A DNA stretch of 64,000 bases from Kangiella sp. TOML190 (GTDB lineage: Bacteria; Pseudomonadota; Gammaproteobacteria; Enterobacterales; Kangiellaceae). The notes below the pieces were generated by a model. That model saw only the letters and a list, made by a program, of their open reading frames with translations. It was not told where the DNA came from and made no database searches. Made by a program: the position numbers and the translations under genes. The stretch's first letter is position 1. The number at the start of each line of letters is the position of its first letter. Of this stretch, positions 32,966 through 43,234 are shown one piece after another. Where the stretch lies: the NCBI RefSeq assembly GCF_023706045.1, contig NZ_BQYL01000001.1:868001-932000 (forward strand), written 5' to 3'.

Positions 32966-33760
32966 ATGCGACTCTCGAAGTACTGGATGCTATTGGCATC
33001 ATTAGTGCTGGTTGCTTGTGGCGATGAAAATGGAAGCTCTGACACCCAAAGTTCCAAAGCACAACCCAAAACTGACTGCACCATAAGTTATGGTTGGGAA
33101 TCTCGTAAACCGTATCAGTTCTACGAAAATAAGAAGATGCGAGGCATCGATGTTGAAATCCTTGAGCAAGCCGCTGGTAAAGCGGGTTGCCAATTGAATT
33201 TTGTTGAAAAATCTTGGGCTGATCTGCTTGAAGCAGTGGAGAAGGGCACGGTTGACGTCTTAGCCGGCGCAACACCAACCGAAGATAGAAAGCAGTTTGC
33301 GGATTTCTCAGTGCCTTATCGTGAAGAGGCTTTTGCCCTTTTTATCGCTAACAGCAACAGCTTTAGCGGCGATGATTTGGCACAGTTTGTGAGTTTTGGT
33401 AATAAAATTGGCGTTTCTTCCGGCTATTTTTACGGTGGCGATGTTGAGATCTTAATGCAGCACCCGCAGTACAAAAGTATGTTTGTGGGCAGCACTACCA
33501 ATGAAGCCAGTTTTTACAATGTCGAATATGGCCGCGTGCATGGCGTCTTAGTGGATCCAATCGAAGGGCGCTACATTATGAAGCGCAGAGGCTTCGAATC
33601 TAAAATGAAGGAGTCGAAGATTAAGATTCCAGCAGATAGCGTAGCCTATATGTTTAGTAAGAAAAGCAAGAAATTAGAGAAGCTTAATGAAATTAAAATG
33701 GGGGTCGAGCAGCTAGTGGCTGCACAAACACCGCAAAAGGTGATAGCAAAATACCAATAA
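32966..33760 (+). CDS. Periplasmic solute-binding (SBP_bac_3) lipoprotein
   Basis: A 264-aa secreted binding protein. The signal peptide ends in a lipobox LVAC (Cys at about residue 18), so it should be lipid-anchored. The body is a family 3 binding protein, with GWESRKPYQF near residue 43, GIDVEILEQAAGKAGCQLNF near 60, VDVLAGATPTEDRKQFADFS near 92 and VEYGRVHGVLVDPIEG near 188. Such proteins bind amino acids or related polar molecules. No permease or ATPase gene is adjacent, so it may serve a distant transporter or act as a sensor. AGGGGA precedes the ATG. Confidence 0.88.
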   Translation: MRLSKYWMLLASLVLVACGDENGSSDTQSSKAQPKTDCTISYGWESRKPYQFYENKKMRGIDVEILEQAAGKAGCQLNFVEKSWADLLEAVEKGTVDVLAGATPTEDRKQFADFSVPYREEAFALFIANSNSFSGDDLAQFVSFGNKIGVSSGYFYGGDVEILMQHPQYKSMFVGSTTNEASFYNVEYGRVHGVLVDPIEGRYIMKRRGFESKMKESKIKIPADSVAYMFSKKSKKLEKLNEIKMGVEQLVAAQTPQKVIAKYQ

Positions 33761-33788
33761 AAAATACTAATAACAACGATTTAACAAT

Positions 33789-33810
33789 AAGAGCCTTCGG
33801 GCTCTTTTTT
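33789..33810 (+). terminator. Terminator after the solute-binding lipoprotein
   Basis: AAGAGCC at 33789-33795 pairs with GGCTCTT at 33800-33806 around a TTCG tetraloop, followed by a run of T. On the minus strand only a short T-stretch follows, so it acts mainly on the plus strand. Confidence 0.85.
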
Positions 33811-33829
33811 TACCTTACGGTTTTATTAA

Positions 33830-34573
33830 TTAATCTAACTGACCAAAGTCACGCTTGATGTGCAGTATGTCGGAATGGATATTGGCCTTGTCAACGCCGC
33901 GATCCAATAAGTCTTGATAAACCGACATGACCATCGGCTCAGAGCCTGCCACATAAATATCCATTTCGCTTAAATCGTCATAGTCGAGCATAAAAGCATG
34001 GTGAACAAAGCCTTTACGACCTTGCCATTTCGGATCAATTCCCGACAGAACTGGCACAAATGTTAGGTTTTCGACGGAATTAGCCCATTTTTCGGGTTCC
34101 TCTAATAAATACAGATCCTCTCCGGTTTGGGCGCCCCAATAGAGAATAAGAGGGCGTTTATCACCATTCATTAAGGCGGTTTTTACAATCGAATGAAAGG
34201 GCGCAAAACCAGTGCCGCCAGCGATAAACACTGCGGGGCGCTGTGCATCGGTGAGTAGACAACAGCCAAAAGGCATTTGCAGTCGGACTTTGTTGCGGTG
34301 TTTCAAATGGCTAATGATTTTATCGGCTTCGTCATGACCGGGTAGGCGGCGGATATGCAGCTCAAGCACATCTTGCAACGGCGAGCTAGCAATGGAAAAA
34401 GGGCACAAATGGCCATCGGCCAGCTCTAACAGCAAATATTGACCCGCTGAGTAGGGTGGCAATTGATCGATGGGATCCAGCTGTACCCAGTAGACATCGC
34501 TACTGACTTTTCGTACCAAACGGACTTCAAATTCATATAACTTTTCAATATCTTTTTCAATAGAATCAGTCAT
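33830..34573 (-). CDS. fre: NAD(P)H-flavin reductase
   Basis: A 247-aa ferredoxin-reductase-like flavin reductase. The flavin site is CPFSIASSP near residue 78 (RxxS-type position) and the nucleotide site GGTGFAPFHSIVKTAL near residue 118; it ends with a typical YVAGSEPMVMSVYQDL. The start directly abuts the ubiD stop (TAA then ATG). The ubiD-fre pair is standard in gammaproteobacteria; Fre supplies reduced flavin, perhaps for prenyl-FMN made for UbiD. The last point is inference. Confidence 0.92.
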   Translation of the reverse strand: MTDSIEKDIEKLYEFEVRLVRKVSSDVYWVQLDPIDQLPPYSAGQYLLLELADGHLCPFSIASSPLQDVLELHIRRLPGHDEADKIISHLKHRNKVRLQMPFGCCLLTDAQRPAVFIAGGTGFAPFHSIVKTALMNGDKRPLILYWGAQTGEDLYLLEEPEKWANSVENLTFVPVLSGIDPKWQGRKGFVHHAFMLDYDDLSEMDIYVAGSEPMVMSVYQDLLDRGVDKANIHSDILHIKRDFGQLD

Positions 34574-36055
34574 TTAGCTATCTTCCTTGGGCATAATAGC
34601 CAATGAATCCCAAAGAGAATCAACCTTAGCTTTAACTGCCGGATCCATCTTAATCGGCTCGCCCCATTCGCGCTCGGTTTCTCCTGCCCATTTGTTGGTG
34701 GCATCGATCCCCATCTTCGAGCCTAAGCCCGAAACTGGCGACGCAAAATCGAGATAATCGATCGGCGTATTGTCGATTAAGGTGGTATCGCGGTTTGGAT
34801 CCACTCTGGTGGTCAGCGCCCAGATCACATCGTTCCAATCGCGAGTATTAACGTCATCATCCACCACAATCACAAACTTGGTGTACATAAATTGTCGTAA
34901 GAAAGACCAAACGCCCATCATCACGCGTTTGGCATGTCCCGGATATTGTTTCTTCATCGAAACTATCGCTAAACGATACGAACAGCCTTCAGTTGGTAGG
35001 TAAAAGTCGCTAATTTCTGGGAACTGCTTTTGCAAAATTGGCACGAAAACCTCGTTCAAAGCTTCCCCTAAAATCGCTGGCTCATCGGGCGGACGGCCGG
35101 TATAAGTCGAATGATAAATAGGATTTTCGCGCATGGTTATACGCTCGATGGTAAATACTGGAAAGCGTTCAACCTCATTGTAATAACCGGTGTGATCGCC
35201 GTAAGGCCCTTCATCAGCCATCTCGTTTGGATCAATAAAACCCTCTAAAACAATTTCAGCAGAAGCCGGCACTTGCAGATCATTACCAAGGGACGTTACA
35301 ACCTCAGTTTTCTCGCCGCGCAATAAACCCGCAAAGGCATATTCGCTTAAAGTATCGGGAACGGGCGTCACCGCACCTAAAATGGTGGCAGGATCGGCAC
35401 CAAAAGCAACCGAAACAGAGAAGGGCTCATTAGGATTGGCTTCGTACCAATCTTTAAAATCCAGTGCACCGCCACGATGGGCTAACCAGCGCATAATTAG
35501 CTTATTTTTGCCAATCACCTGCTGGCGATAAATGCCTAAATTTTGCCGCGATTGGTTCGGGCCTTTGGTCACGGTCAAACCCCAAGTCATTAAGGGCGCG
35601 GCATCGCCTGGCCAACAGGTTTGCACGGGTATCTTCGCCAAATCAACCTCATCACCTTCAAACACGATTTTTTGGCATGGTGCTTTTTTGACCTTTTTCG
35701 GCGCCATATTGAGCACTTGCTTAAATACCGGCAATTGCTCCCAAGCATCACGCAGACCTTCCGGCGGTTTGGGTTCCTTTAAGAAAGCCAATAACTCACC
35801 TAAATCGCGTAAGCCCGATAAATCTTCTTTGCCCATCGCCAAAGCCACGCGGCGAGTAGTACCAAATAAATTACCTAAAACAGGGATCGAATGGCCTTTT
35901 ACATTCTCGAATAAAATCGCAGGACCGCCAGCGCGCAAAGTGCGATCGCAAATTTCCGTCATTTCTAAATTCGGATCCACTTCCACTGAAACACGTTTTA
36001 GCTCACCCATAGATTCGAGCTTGGAAATAAAATCGCGTAGGTCTTTGTATTGCAT
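34574..36055 (-). CDS. ubiD: 3-octaprenyl-4-hydroxybenzoate carboxy-lyase (prenyl-FMN decarboxylase)
   Basis: Decarboxylates the prenylated hydroxybenzoate intermediate of ubiquinone synthesis using prenylated FMN made by UbiX (not in this window). The 493-aa protein matches UbiD in length and motifs: [18 protein letters not shown] at the start, a central [19 protein letters not shown], and [22 protein letters not shown] near residue 285, which carries the catalytic Glu of the ExxxP-like segment. It is first in the ubiD-fre operon. Confidence 0.96.
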   Translation of the reverse strand: MQYKDLRDFISKLESMGELKRVSVEVDPNLEMTEICDRTLRAGGPAILFENVKGHSIPVLGNLFGTTRRVALAMGKEDLSGLRDLGELLAFLKEPKPPEGLRDAWEQLPVFKQVLNMAPKKVKKAPCQKIVFEGDEVDLAKIPVQTCWPGDAAPLMTWGLTVTKGPNQSRQNLGIYRQQVIGKNKLIMRWLAHRGGALDFKDWYEANPNEPFSVSVAFGADPATILGAVTPVPDTLSEYAFAGLLRGEKTEVVTSLGNDLQVPASAEIVLEGFIDPNEMADEGPYGDHTGYYNEVERFPVFTIERITMRENPIYHSTYTGRPPDEPAILGEALNEVFVPILQKQFPEISDFYLPTEGCSYRLAIVSMKKQYPGHAKRVMMGVWSFLRQFMYTKFVIVVDDDVNTRDWNDVIWALTTRVDPNRDTTLIDNTPIDYLDFASPVSGLGSKMGIDATNKWAGETEREWGEPIKMDPAVKAKVDSLWDSLAIMPKEDS

Positions 36056-36147
36056 AGGGGTTTTGGTTTTTGGTGTTGAGAGTATTCTAGCAGATAGTGC
36101 AAAGGTTGATCATGCTTTTCGCTTTTCAGCGATTGTTTAGGTTATTG

Positions 36148-36175
36148 TCATCCCCGCAAAAGCGGGGAGCCATGC
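36148..36175. repeat. REP-like short palindrome
   Basis: TCCCCGC at 36151-36157 pairs with GCGGGGA at 36162-36168 around AAAA, with GTCA before and GCCATGC after. This is the look of a gammaproteobacterial intergenic REP unit. There is no T-run. Copy number elsewhere in the genome cannot be seen. Confidence 0.6.
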
Positions 36176-36187
36176 TTTGATTAGATC

Positions 36188-36265
36188 GTAGGTTGGGCAG
36201 AGCTTGCGAACCCCAACGTTAAGTTAAGTGGTTAGTGTTGGGGTTTATTCTTCACCCCAACCTAC
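36188..36265. repeat. 78-bp nested inverted-repeat element invading a gene end
   Basis: Outer arms GTAGGTTGGG at 36188-36197 and CCCAACCTAC at 36256-36265 are exact reverse complements; inner arms AACCCCAAC at 36209-36217 and GTTGGGGTT at 36237-36245 also pair. It looks like a small dispersed mobile repeat (MITE-like). Its right arm contains the stop codon and the last six codons of the S41-like gene. Confidence 0.7.
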
Positions 36266-37819
36266 TTGCTGCATAATTGTATCTAAGACCGCTTGGGGGT
36301 AGTTCGAGTAATTCTTAATGGTAAGGGGTACTTGGGTAAGAGTTGGAGTTTGTATATTTCTTAATTCGCCATTAAGGGTTACGGTTTTAGAATAGGGGAT
36401 TTTTAATTCTGCTAATGAGTAATCTATATCATCTAAATAAAAACTATGGGTTTCTGCAGAAACTTTTGTAGAAATTTCCCCAGTTTTGTTTAGGTATAAT
36501 AATACTCTTGCACGAGCATAAGTAGCATCTTGAGCTGGGGCTATGCCGTAAAGTTTAGCACCAGCAAACTGCATCATACGCCAGACAAAGTCATCACAAG
36601 AAGATACACACATCCAGTCTGAAATGATGGATATTTTATCTGCAACATAAGCATTTGGATTAGGTTTAATTAAGGACAAGTGACAGCCGTTTTTGCCGCG
36701 ACAAAAATCTCCTCGAATTGGGAAAAACTCACCTTGATAACCCTTTACTTGTTGAAACCATTTTTCTCCATCTGCATTTCCCCAGAATAAGTTTATCCTA
36801 ATGTCTTGATCATGGATTTCTTTAGTATTGCGATACATTACGGGTAAATCTTGAAAATTATTGGGCATAAAAGCCGCTAAAAACTTAGTGTTTTCATTGC
36901 CACCAAAGTTGTGGGACATATCAAAAATCAAATGATTAGGTTTATGCAAGTGAAGCTGTTCTAGCAGCCCATTAATATCTTTGCAAAAGTCTCCCTCTTG
37001 TTTTTGGCAATAAATATCCGACTCAGTCTTATCTTGGTAGTTGAAATTACGCAAACGAAGAACTGCAGTATCTTGTTTTTTATAAAGACAAGCGTTTTGG
37101 CCTTTAAAAACTAACTCAAATCCTGTGTATCCTTGATGAGATTCGCAATAGTTATCGGTAAAAGGATCTGGATCGGCTGTAGGTTCTGCATTGAATTGCG
37201 CTATAACAGTTTGTACATTACCATCGGCTGTTAGCGTTCTGAATTTGCTAATCTCTTCGCCATTAGGTTTGATAGCGCCAGCCTGTAGGTAAACGCTAAA
37301 CATATCGATACATCCAGCTTCATTGTTATGGCGACAACGGTAGTTACTAAACTTTTGAAAAGCATCAAGAATAGGGGTTTTGTTTAGATAAGTGATTTCT
37401 GATTTATCAGATTCCAAATAAAATCTCTTTGCCGGATATTCAAATAAAACTTTATCATTGAGCCAATCATTTTTTGAGGTGTTTTCTGGCTCAAAAGCCA
37501 AAAATTTTGTGCGGGTATGCAAATTAACTAAACCTTGGGAGAAATGATAGAATCTTCTTGAGAGTTGGTCCCAGTTTGAGGCCTCTTCAAATAATTTTCT
37601 ATAGTGCTGTTTAAATTGATCCCACTTTACCTCTTTTGCATGGTTACGAGTTTCTATAATTTCTGCATCCAAGCGCTCAATTTCGTAGATCATCTTCTCA
37701 AAGAATTCAATTTTTTGTTTATTGGTAAGAAATGGCGGTGGTTCGGTAGGAGTTTTATCTCTTTCCGCAGAAATAGATAAAGTTATAGTGAGAAAAAAGA
37801 TGGTGACTATAAATTTCAA
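36245..37819 (-). CDS. S41-like exported protein with repeat-derived C-terminus
   Basis: A 524-aa exported protein, signal peptide at about residues 1-18. The C-terminal half looks like a tail-specific-protease (S41) catalytic domain: LIFDMSHNFGGNENTKFLAAF near residue 298 corresponds to the family's conserved D-x-R-x-N-x-GG segment, and SDWMCVSSCDDFVWRM near residue 397 to the nucleophile Ser region. The first half (about 20-180) is a helical region I cannot assign. The last residues VGWGEE and the stop come from a dispersed inverted repeat, so the original C-terminus has probably been replaced. Activity is uncertain. Confidence 0.7.
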   Translation of the reverse strand: MKFIVTIFFLTITLSISAERDKTPTEPPPFLTNKQKIEFFEKMIYEIERLDAEIIETRNHAKEVKWDQFKQHYRKLFEEASNWDQLSRRFYHFSQGLVNLHTRTKFLAFEPENTSKNDWLNDKVLFEYPAKRFYLESDKSEITYLNKTPILDAFQKFSNYRCRHNNEAGCIDMFSVYLQAGAIKPNGEEISKFRTLTADGNVQTVIAQFNAEPTADPDPFTDNYCESHQGYTGFELVFKGQNACLYKKQDTAVLRLRNFNYQDKTESDIYCQKQEGDFCKDINGLLEQLHLHKPNHLIFDMSHNFGGNENTKFLAAFMPNNFQDLPVMYRNTKEIHDQDIRINLFWGNADGEKWFQQVKGYQGEFFPIRGDFCRGKNGCHLSLIKPNPNAYVADKISIISDWMCVSSCDDFVWRMMQFAGAKLYGIAPAQDATYARARVLLYLNKTGEISTKVSAETHSFYLDDIDYSLAELKIPYSKTVTLNGELRNIQTPTLTQVPLTIKNYSNYPQAVLDTIMQQVGWGEE

Positions 37820-37915
37820 GATTCGCTCCTTATTGGATTAGCTCCTATAAATAACCAATAAGTATGCCAGATTTAATTTCAAGAGTTTGTATTAGGAGTG
37901 TAAATACCGGTAAAG

Positions 37916-37946
37916 AAAAAAGCCCCTGATATTATCCAGAGGCTTT
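37916..37946 (-). terminator. rho terminator
   Basis: On the minus strand, AAAGCCTCTG and CAGGGGCTTT form a stem with a single internal mismatch around an 8-nt loop, followed by T residues. It lies 9 bp after the rho stop codon. Confidence 0.75.
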
Positions 37947-37954
37947 GGGGTAGG

Positions 37955-39211
37955 TTAACGCTTCATGGCGTCAAAGAACTCGTCGTTACTTTTTGTGAGC
38001 GACATCTTATCGATTAAGAATTCAATCGCGTCTAACTCATCCATTGGGTGTAAAATTTTGCGTAAAATCCACATTTTCTGCAGTTCGTCAGGCGTGGTCA
38101 GCAAGTCTTCTTTGCGTGAGCCAGAGCGGTTAAAGTCGATGGCTGGGAAGACACGTTTCTCAGCGATTTTACGCGAAAGGTGCAGTTCCATATTACCAGT
38201 GCCTTTAAACTCTTCGTAGATAACTTCGTCCATTTTGGAACCCGTATCTACTAACGCTGTCGCAATAATGGTTAAGCTGCCGCCTTCTTCGATATTACGG
38301 GCGGCACCAAAGAAACGTTTTGGACGTTGCAGGGCGTTAGCATCCACACCACCAGTCAGTACTTTACCTGATGATGGAACTACGGTGTTATAAGCGCGGG
38401 CTAAACGCGTAATAGAGTCGAGTAAAATGACTACGTCTTTTTTATGTTCGACCAGACGCTTGGCTTTTTCGATCACCATCTCGGCTACTTGGACGTGACG
38501 CGCCGCAGGCTCATCGAAAGTTGAAGCAACCACTTCGCCTTGTACCATTCGCTGCATCTCGGTCACTTCTTCCGGACGTTCGTCAATTAATAATACGATG
38601 ACGATACATTCTGGATGCAGGGTAGTAATCGACTGGGCGATATTTTGCAGCATCATAGTTTTACCGGCTTTGGGCGGCGATACGATTAAGGCGCGTTGAC
38701 CTTTACCCACCGGCGAGGCTAAATCAATCACCCGCGCAGTAATATCTTCGGTCGAACCATTGCCGCGCTCCATTCGCATCCGCTCATCAGGGTGTAACGG
38801 TGTTAGGTTTTCAAATAGGATCTTGCGTCGAGAATTTTCAGGACTGTCGTAGTTAATTTCAGCAACTTTTAATAGGGCAAAATAGCGCTCACCATCTTTC
38901 GGCGGTCGGATTTTGCCGGTAATGGTATCACCGGTACGCAGGTTAAAACGGCGGATTTGGCTGGGTGAGACGTAAATATCGTCCGGACCAGCTAAGTAAG
39001 AGCCTTCGGCCGAGCGCAAGAATCCAAAACCATCGGGTAAGATTTCTAACACGCCACCACCAAAAATGTCTTCGCCAGATTTTGCGTGGTTTTTGAGTAA
39101 GCCAAAGATAATATCTTGTTTGCGCATCCGCGCCATGTGCTCAAGACCAGCCGCTTTGGTTAATTCAGCGAGTTCTTGGGCGTTTTTTTTCTTTAATTCG
39201 GATAAATTCAT
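37955..39211 (-). CDS. rho: Transcription termination factor Rho
   Basis: Hexameric RNA helicase that ends transcription. The 418-aa sequence has the N-terminal helical domain, the cold-shock-like RNA-binding fold ([13 protein letters not shown] and [16 protein letters not shown]), Walker [14 protein letters not shown] near residue 179, and the Q- and R-loop regions of the ATPase core. Length and sequence are standard. In E. coli rho lies just downstream of trxA; here a TPR gene on the other strand sits between them. The 250-bp leader upstream shows no feature I can name beyond a GATC-GAAA-GATC hairpin near 39243. Confidence 0.97.
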   Translation of the reverse strand: MNLSELKKKNAQELAELTKAAGLEHMARMRKQDIIFGLLKNHAKSGEDIFGGGVLEILPDGFGFLRSAEGSYLAGPDDIYVSPSQIRRFNLRTGDTITGKIRPPKDGERYFALLKVAEINYDSPENSRRKILFENLTPLHPDERMRMERGNGSTEDITARVIDLASPVGKGQRALIVSPPKAGKTMMLQNIAQSITTLHPECIVIVLLIDERPEEVTEMQRMVQGEVVASTFDEPAARHVQVAEMVIEKAKRLVEHKKDVVILLDSITRLARAYNTVVPSSGKVLTGGVDANALQRPKRFFGAARNIEEGGSLTIIATALVDTGSKMDEVIYEEFKGTGNMELHLSRKIAEKRVFPAIDFNRSGSRKEDLLTTPDELQKMWILRKILHPMDELDAIEFLIDKMSLTKSNDEFFDAMKR

Positions 39212-39461
39212 AGAGATCTACTAGAAAAGTTGTGAAATGCGTAAGATCGAAAGATCGGTCCTGTCTATCGTAATTTGAAATTGGAGTTGCCGTTTTCGTA
39301 TTCTTTATTTAAATGCTACTTTTAAGCGTTACTAGCGGCTGTAGGTCTTGCTGGTATCAGCAGGGTTCAATTTAGCACTGAGGTGTTGATTTGTCTAGTG
39401 TTTTCAGGCTCTAAAACTGTGCTAGTATGTTGTTCGTACTGGGATGTAAGGGGGAGTAGCA

Positions 39462-41306
39462 TTGAGTAGGTTTTTTGATGAACTGAAAAAGCGAAATGTT
39501 TTTCGGGTAGCGGTCGCCTATATCGTTATTGGTTGGCTACTGATGCAGGTGGCGGATACCTTAGTTCCTGTTCTGCAACTCTCTGAAGAGACCAGCCGTT
39601 ATATTTTCTTAGCCCTGTTGATCGGTTTTATCCCGACCTTATTGTTTTCTTGGGCATACGAGCTGACCCCTGAAGGTTTGAAGCGAGAAAAGGATGTAGA
39701 GCGTGATAAATCCATTACTCATCATACCGCTAAAAAGCTCGATTTAATTACCCTGTTTGCTGTTTTTTTACTGTTGGTGATGATTGTCTGGCAACAAATG
39801 AGCCCGGTGACGGATCAAGTCACTCAGCCGAATAAGCTAGTTAAACAGACTACAGACACTACTACCGAAGACACTAGTCCATTAGCTGATGCCTCGATTG
39901 CAGTGTTGCCCTTTGCGGATTTATCAGCAGAGGGCAATCAAGGCTATTTTTCGGACGGTATTGCCGAAGAAATACTCAATGTTTTAGTCAAGATTAAAGA
40001 ACTCAATGTGTCTTCACGGACCTCATCGTTCCAATTCAAAGGGCGTGATATTGGCATTCCTGAAATAGCCAAGCAATTGAAAGTTAAGCATGTGTTAGAA
40101 GGTTCGGTTAGAAAAGCAGGTGACACCATTCGAGTTACCGCGCAATTAATTGAAGCTCAAACCGACAAACATTTATGGTCAGAAACTTATGATCGTCCAT
40201 TAACTGCCAAAAATATTTTTGCCATTCAAGATGACATTTCCAAAGCGATTGTTGCTGCGCTGAAAGATCATTTGGGTATTTCCATTACTGAAAAGGTAGC
40301 GGTAAAGGCAAGTACCGATAACTTAACTGCCTATGATTTGTATTTAAAAGCGAGGCCCTTGTTTCAAAGCCGTTTTAGGCTTGATGAAGCGGATCAGTGG
40401 CTAATTCAGGCTTTAGAACAGGATCCAAACTTTGTACCAGCGTTAGAAACTCGGGCGGCTTTGCAGTCCTTGATGGTGGAGTATGGATATAGTCAGTCTG
40501 AAAAAAATGATGTTATGTTGGCGACGGAAAAGCTAGTAAATAGGGCGCTAAGCATAGAGCCTAATAGCGCTTTGGCCATTGCGGTCAGTGCTAAATCAAG
40601 AATGAATAGCTATCAGCAATATAATATTCCAGTTGATATGAATCAGCTGGAGAAAGACTATAATTTTGCTTTAGAGCTTGATCCAAGAAATGCTTCTGCG
40701 CTTAATTGGCGAGGACTACATTATAATTATTTAGGATTTCTTGATAAGTCTTTGCAAGACTTTCAAACTTGCGTTAAGTATGAGCCCCTTTATGTGCCCT
40801 GCAGAGAGAACGTAACCGATACCTTGTCCGAATTAGGACGTTATGAAGAAAGTATGGACTCCTTTATTGCGGGTTTAAATAATAGTTCGCAAAAAATTCA
40901 GTATGTGCCGCTTTATATGTTGGCTAAATTAAAAAAAGAGGTAGCCTTTAAAACCGCGACTAATAATTTTAATCTGCTTTTTGGATGGCATCGGCATGAT
41001 GAGCTGTATGAAGCTTACCAAAATCTTGATCAAGATCATTCTGAATTAGCTCGCGACATTAAACGATTTGCCAAAAACCATCAGGGCATAGATGCCTTAA
41101 TGATCGATTCAATTATAATTGCGCTAGGGAGCAGTGATTTAATCGAAAATCCTTTCTTTTATTGGGGAGAAGGCGCAAAGAAATACCGCCAATCGCAGCA
41201 TTTTAAAAGCTATATTAAAAAGTCGGGGATATTAGCGTATTGGCAAGATAAAGGCTTTCCACCGCAATGTAAGCCAGTAGGGCAAGATGATTTTGAGTGT
41301 GATTAA
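39462..41306 (+). CDS. Membrane protein with TolB/FlgO-like domain and TPR repeats
   Basis: A 614-aa protein of a type common in marine gammaproteobacteria. The N-terminal part has MSRFFDELKKRNVFRVAVAY, two membrane helices (about 15-35 and 45-64) and a third at about 93-112. Then comes IAVLPFADLSAEGNQGYFSDGIAEEILNVL near residue 146, the TolB-like N-terminal fold seen in adenylate-cyclase-associated and winged-helix regulators, and a C-terminal TPR region (about 290-560). There is no DNA-binding winged helix. The start is a TTG with a GGGGGAG Shine-Dalgarno. Function is unknown; a scaffold role is likely. It separates rho and trxA. Confidence 0.82.
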   Translation: MSRFFDELKKRNVFRVAVAYIVIGWLLMQVADTLVPVLQLSEETSRYIFLALLIGFIPTLLFSWAYELTPEGLKREKDVERDKSITHHTAKKLDLITLFAVFLLLVMIVWQQMSPVTDQVTQPNKLVKQTTDTTTEDTSPLADASIAVLPFADLSAEGNQGYFSDGIAEEILNVLVKIKELNVSSRTSSFQFKGRDIGIPEIAKQLKVKHVLEGSVRKAGDTIRVTAQLIEAQTDKHLWSETYDRPLTAKNIFAIQDDISKAIVAALKDHLGISITEKVAVKASTDNLTAYDLYLKARPLFQSRFRLDEADQWLIQALEQDPNFVPALETRAALQSLMVEYGYSQSEKNDVMLATEKLVNRALSIEPNSALAIAVSAKSRMNSYQQYNIPVDMNQLEKDYNFALELDPRNASALNWRGLHYNYLGFLDKSLQDFQTCVKYEPLYVPCRENVTDTLSELGRYEESMDSFIAGLNNSSQKIQYVPLYMLAKLKKEVAFKTATNNFNLLFGWHRHDELYEAYQNLDQDHSELARDIKRFAKNHQGIDALMIDSIIIALGSSDLIENPFFYWGEGAKKYRQSQHFKSYIKKSGILAYWQDKGFPPQCKPVGQDDFECD

Positions 41307-41469
41307 AACTGTATAAAGAATATAAATAAAAGTAAAAGTATTATGAGACTCAATAATCCGAGTCCACCAGCTAAATCGCTATCTTCTTCTACCCAGCCTT
41401 TGGGAAGAAGGTGCTTGCAATAAGGTTTCCTATGATATGAGCTAAATCTGGCATGCTAGTGTAAGATCT

Positions 41470-41497
41470 AAAAAAGAGGCTAAAAAGCCTCTTTTTT
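41470..41497. terminator. Bidirectional terminator between the TPR gene and trxA
   Basis: AAAAAAGAGGC at 41470-41480 pairs with GCCTCTTTTTT at 41487-41497 around a 6-nt loop, with A-run before and T-run after. It can end transcription from both sides and serves trxA on the minus strand. Confidence 0.88.
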
Positions 41498-41516
41498 ATT
41501 CAAATTAGATGACCAA

Positions 41517-41843
41517 TTAGAGGTTAGAATCAATAAAGGCCATTAATTGAGACTTTGATAAAGCGCCCACTTTAGTGGCTTCCACTTGACCACTTTTGAA
41601 CAGCATCAAAGTTGGAATGCCGCGGATACCAAATTTTGGTGGCGTTTCGTTGTTTTCGTCGATGTTCAGCTTAGCAACTTTAACCTTGCCTTCGTATTCT
41701 TTGGCGATTTCATCCAAAATCGGCGCGATCATTTTACAAGGGCCGCACCACTCTGCCCAATAATCAACCAGTACAGGGCCTTCGGCGTTTAATACTTCAG
41801 CGTCAAAGCTGGCGTCGCTTAGGTATACAATTTTGTCACTCAT
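41517..41843 (-). CDS. trxA: Thioredoxin
   Basis: Small cytoplasmic disulfide reductase. The 108-aa sequence has the active site [13 protein letters not shown] near residues 29-41, the buried Asp in VLVDYWAEW, and the cis-Pro region [14 protein letters not shown] near residue 72. All standard. It is divergent from rhlB, as in E. coli, with about 110 bp between. Confidence 0.98.
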   Translation of the reverse strand: MSDKIVYLSDASFDAEVLNAEGPVLVDYWAEWCGPCKMIAPILDEIAKEYEGKVKVAKLNIDENNETPPKFGIRGIPTLMLFKSGQVEATKVGALSKSQLMAFIDSNL

Positions 41844-41953
41844 TAAAATATTCTCCTGCTATTGCTTGCGCAAAAGCCATTAGATGCTCACAATGGCACT
41901 ATTTGAAACAAACAAGCGCCATTTTGCAAGCGCTCATGGTAAAAATTCACTTT

Positions 41954-43213
41954 ATGGACACATCACATCTGTCAAATGTTACATTCGCAGAGTTAGGGCT
42001 GCATCCGAAACTGTTAAAGGCAGTACAAGATCTCGGTTTTGAGAAATGCACGCCGATTCAGGCCAAAACCTTGCCATTATTGCTCAAAGGGCAAAATGTA
42101 GCTGGCCAAGGACAAACCGGTACGGGTAAAACCATCGCTTTCCTACTGGGCATTATGAACGATATGCTCAAATTGCCGGAAATTGAGGGCCGTCGCCCGA
42201 ATGAGCCGCGCTCTTTAATCATGGCGCCTACTCGCGAATTGGCGGTTCAAATCGCTAAAGATGCGGTACAACTCGCGAAATACGCCAAATTCAAGATTCG
42301 CGTAGTATATGGGGGTGAAGATTACGAAAAACAACGCCTATCGTTAGAAAAGGGCGTGGATATTCTGATCGGCACAACTGGCCGTTTGATTGATTATTAC
42401 AAGCAGCACGCTTATGGCCTTGAAGCGATTGATTCGGTGGTGTTGGACGAAGCGGATCGGATGTTTGATTTAGGTTTTATTAAGGATATTCGCTATTTAT
42501 TCCGTCGCATGCCGCCGGCTAATGACCGTTTGAATTTACTTTTTTCTGCGACTTTATCGCATCGAGTGCAAGAGCTGGCTTATGAGCAGATGCACAACCC
42601 ACAACATATCCAAGTGCAAGCGACCCAAGTGACTGCCAAGAAAATTCGTGAAGCTTTATTTTATCCCAGCCGTGAAGAGGCATTGCCTTTATTAGTGGGT
42701 TTGATGCAGCGCTTACAACCGGAGCGTTCGATTGTGTTTACCAATACCAAGCGCGCGGCTGAGCACGTGTGGGCTTGTTTAAAAGGTAATGATATTGCGG
42801 CAGAAATGTTAACTGGCGATGTGCATCAGAAAAAACGCCTGCGTTTATTAGGCGAGCTGGAAAACAACAAGGTTAATGTGTTGGTCTGTACCGATGTGGC
42901 GGCACGTGGTTTGCATATTGATGGCGTGACCCATGTGTTTAATTTCCATTTGCCCGATGATCCTGAAGATTATGTGCATCGAATTGGTCGAACCGCGCGA
43001 GCAGGAGCAGAAGGTGACGCGGTTAGCTTTGCTGGTGAAGATTTTGCCATGAATTTAACCGCGATCGAAAAGTATATCGATCACGAATTACCAAAACTGG
43101 ATATCAAACCAGAATATATGGCGGAGCTAAAACCTTCGGCGCCCATCCAGCAAAAACGCCGCCATCCCAGTCAAAGACGCGGTGGTAAGCCAAAAGGGCA
43201 AAAACGCTCTTAA
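41954..43213 (+). CDS. rhlB: DEAD-box RNA helicase RhlB
   Basis: ATP-dependent RNA helicase, a component of the degradosome in E. coli. Motifs in order: [10 protein letters not shown] (Q motif), [10 protein letters not shown] (I), PTRELA (Ia), GTTGRLIDY (Ib), LDEADRM (II), SATLS (III), TDVAARGLH (V) and [10 protein letters not shown] (VI). A basic tail ([17 protein letters not shown]) ends the protein. I choose the ATG at 41954, just before the conserved start; an upstream ATG at 41903 would add 17 unconserved residues. Divergence from trxA supports RhlB rather than another DEAD-box paralogue. Confidence 0.93.
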   Translation: MDTSHLSNVTFAELGLHPKLLKAVQDLGFEKCTPIQAKTLPLLLKGQNVAGQGQTGTGKTIAFLLGIMNDMLKLPEIEGRRPNEPRSLIMAPTRELAVQIAKDAVQLAKYAKFKIRVVYGGEDYEKQRLSLEKGVDILIGTTGRLIDYYKQHAYGLEAIDSVVLDEADRMFDLGFIKDIRYLFRRMPPANDRLNLLFSATLSHRVQELAYEQMHNPQHIQVQATQVTAKKIREALFYPSREEALPLLVGLMQRLQPERSIVFTNTKRAAEHVWACLKGNDIAAEMLTGDVHQKKRLRLLGELENNKVNVLVCTDVAARGLHIDGVTHVFNFHLPDDPEDYVHRIGRTARAGAEGDAVSFAGEDFAMNLTAIEKYIDHELPKLDIKPEYMAELKPSAPIQQKRRHPSQRRGGKPKGQKRS

Positions 43214-43234
43214 GCTCGGGAATACAGTAGTTTT

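Noticed and set aside
35532-36140. 202-codon open frame opposite ubiD
   Set aside because: It is antisense to a clear core gene and has no recognisable domain.
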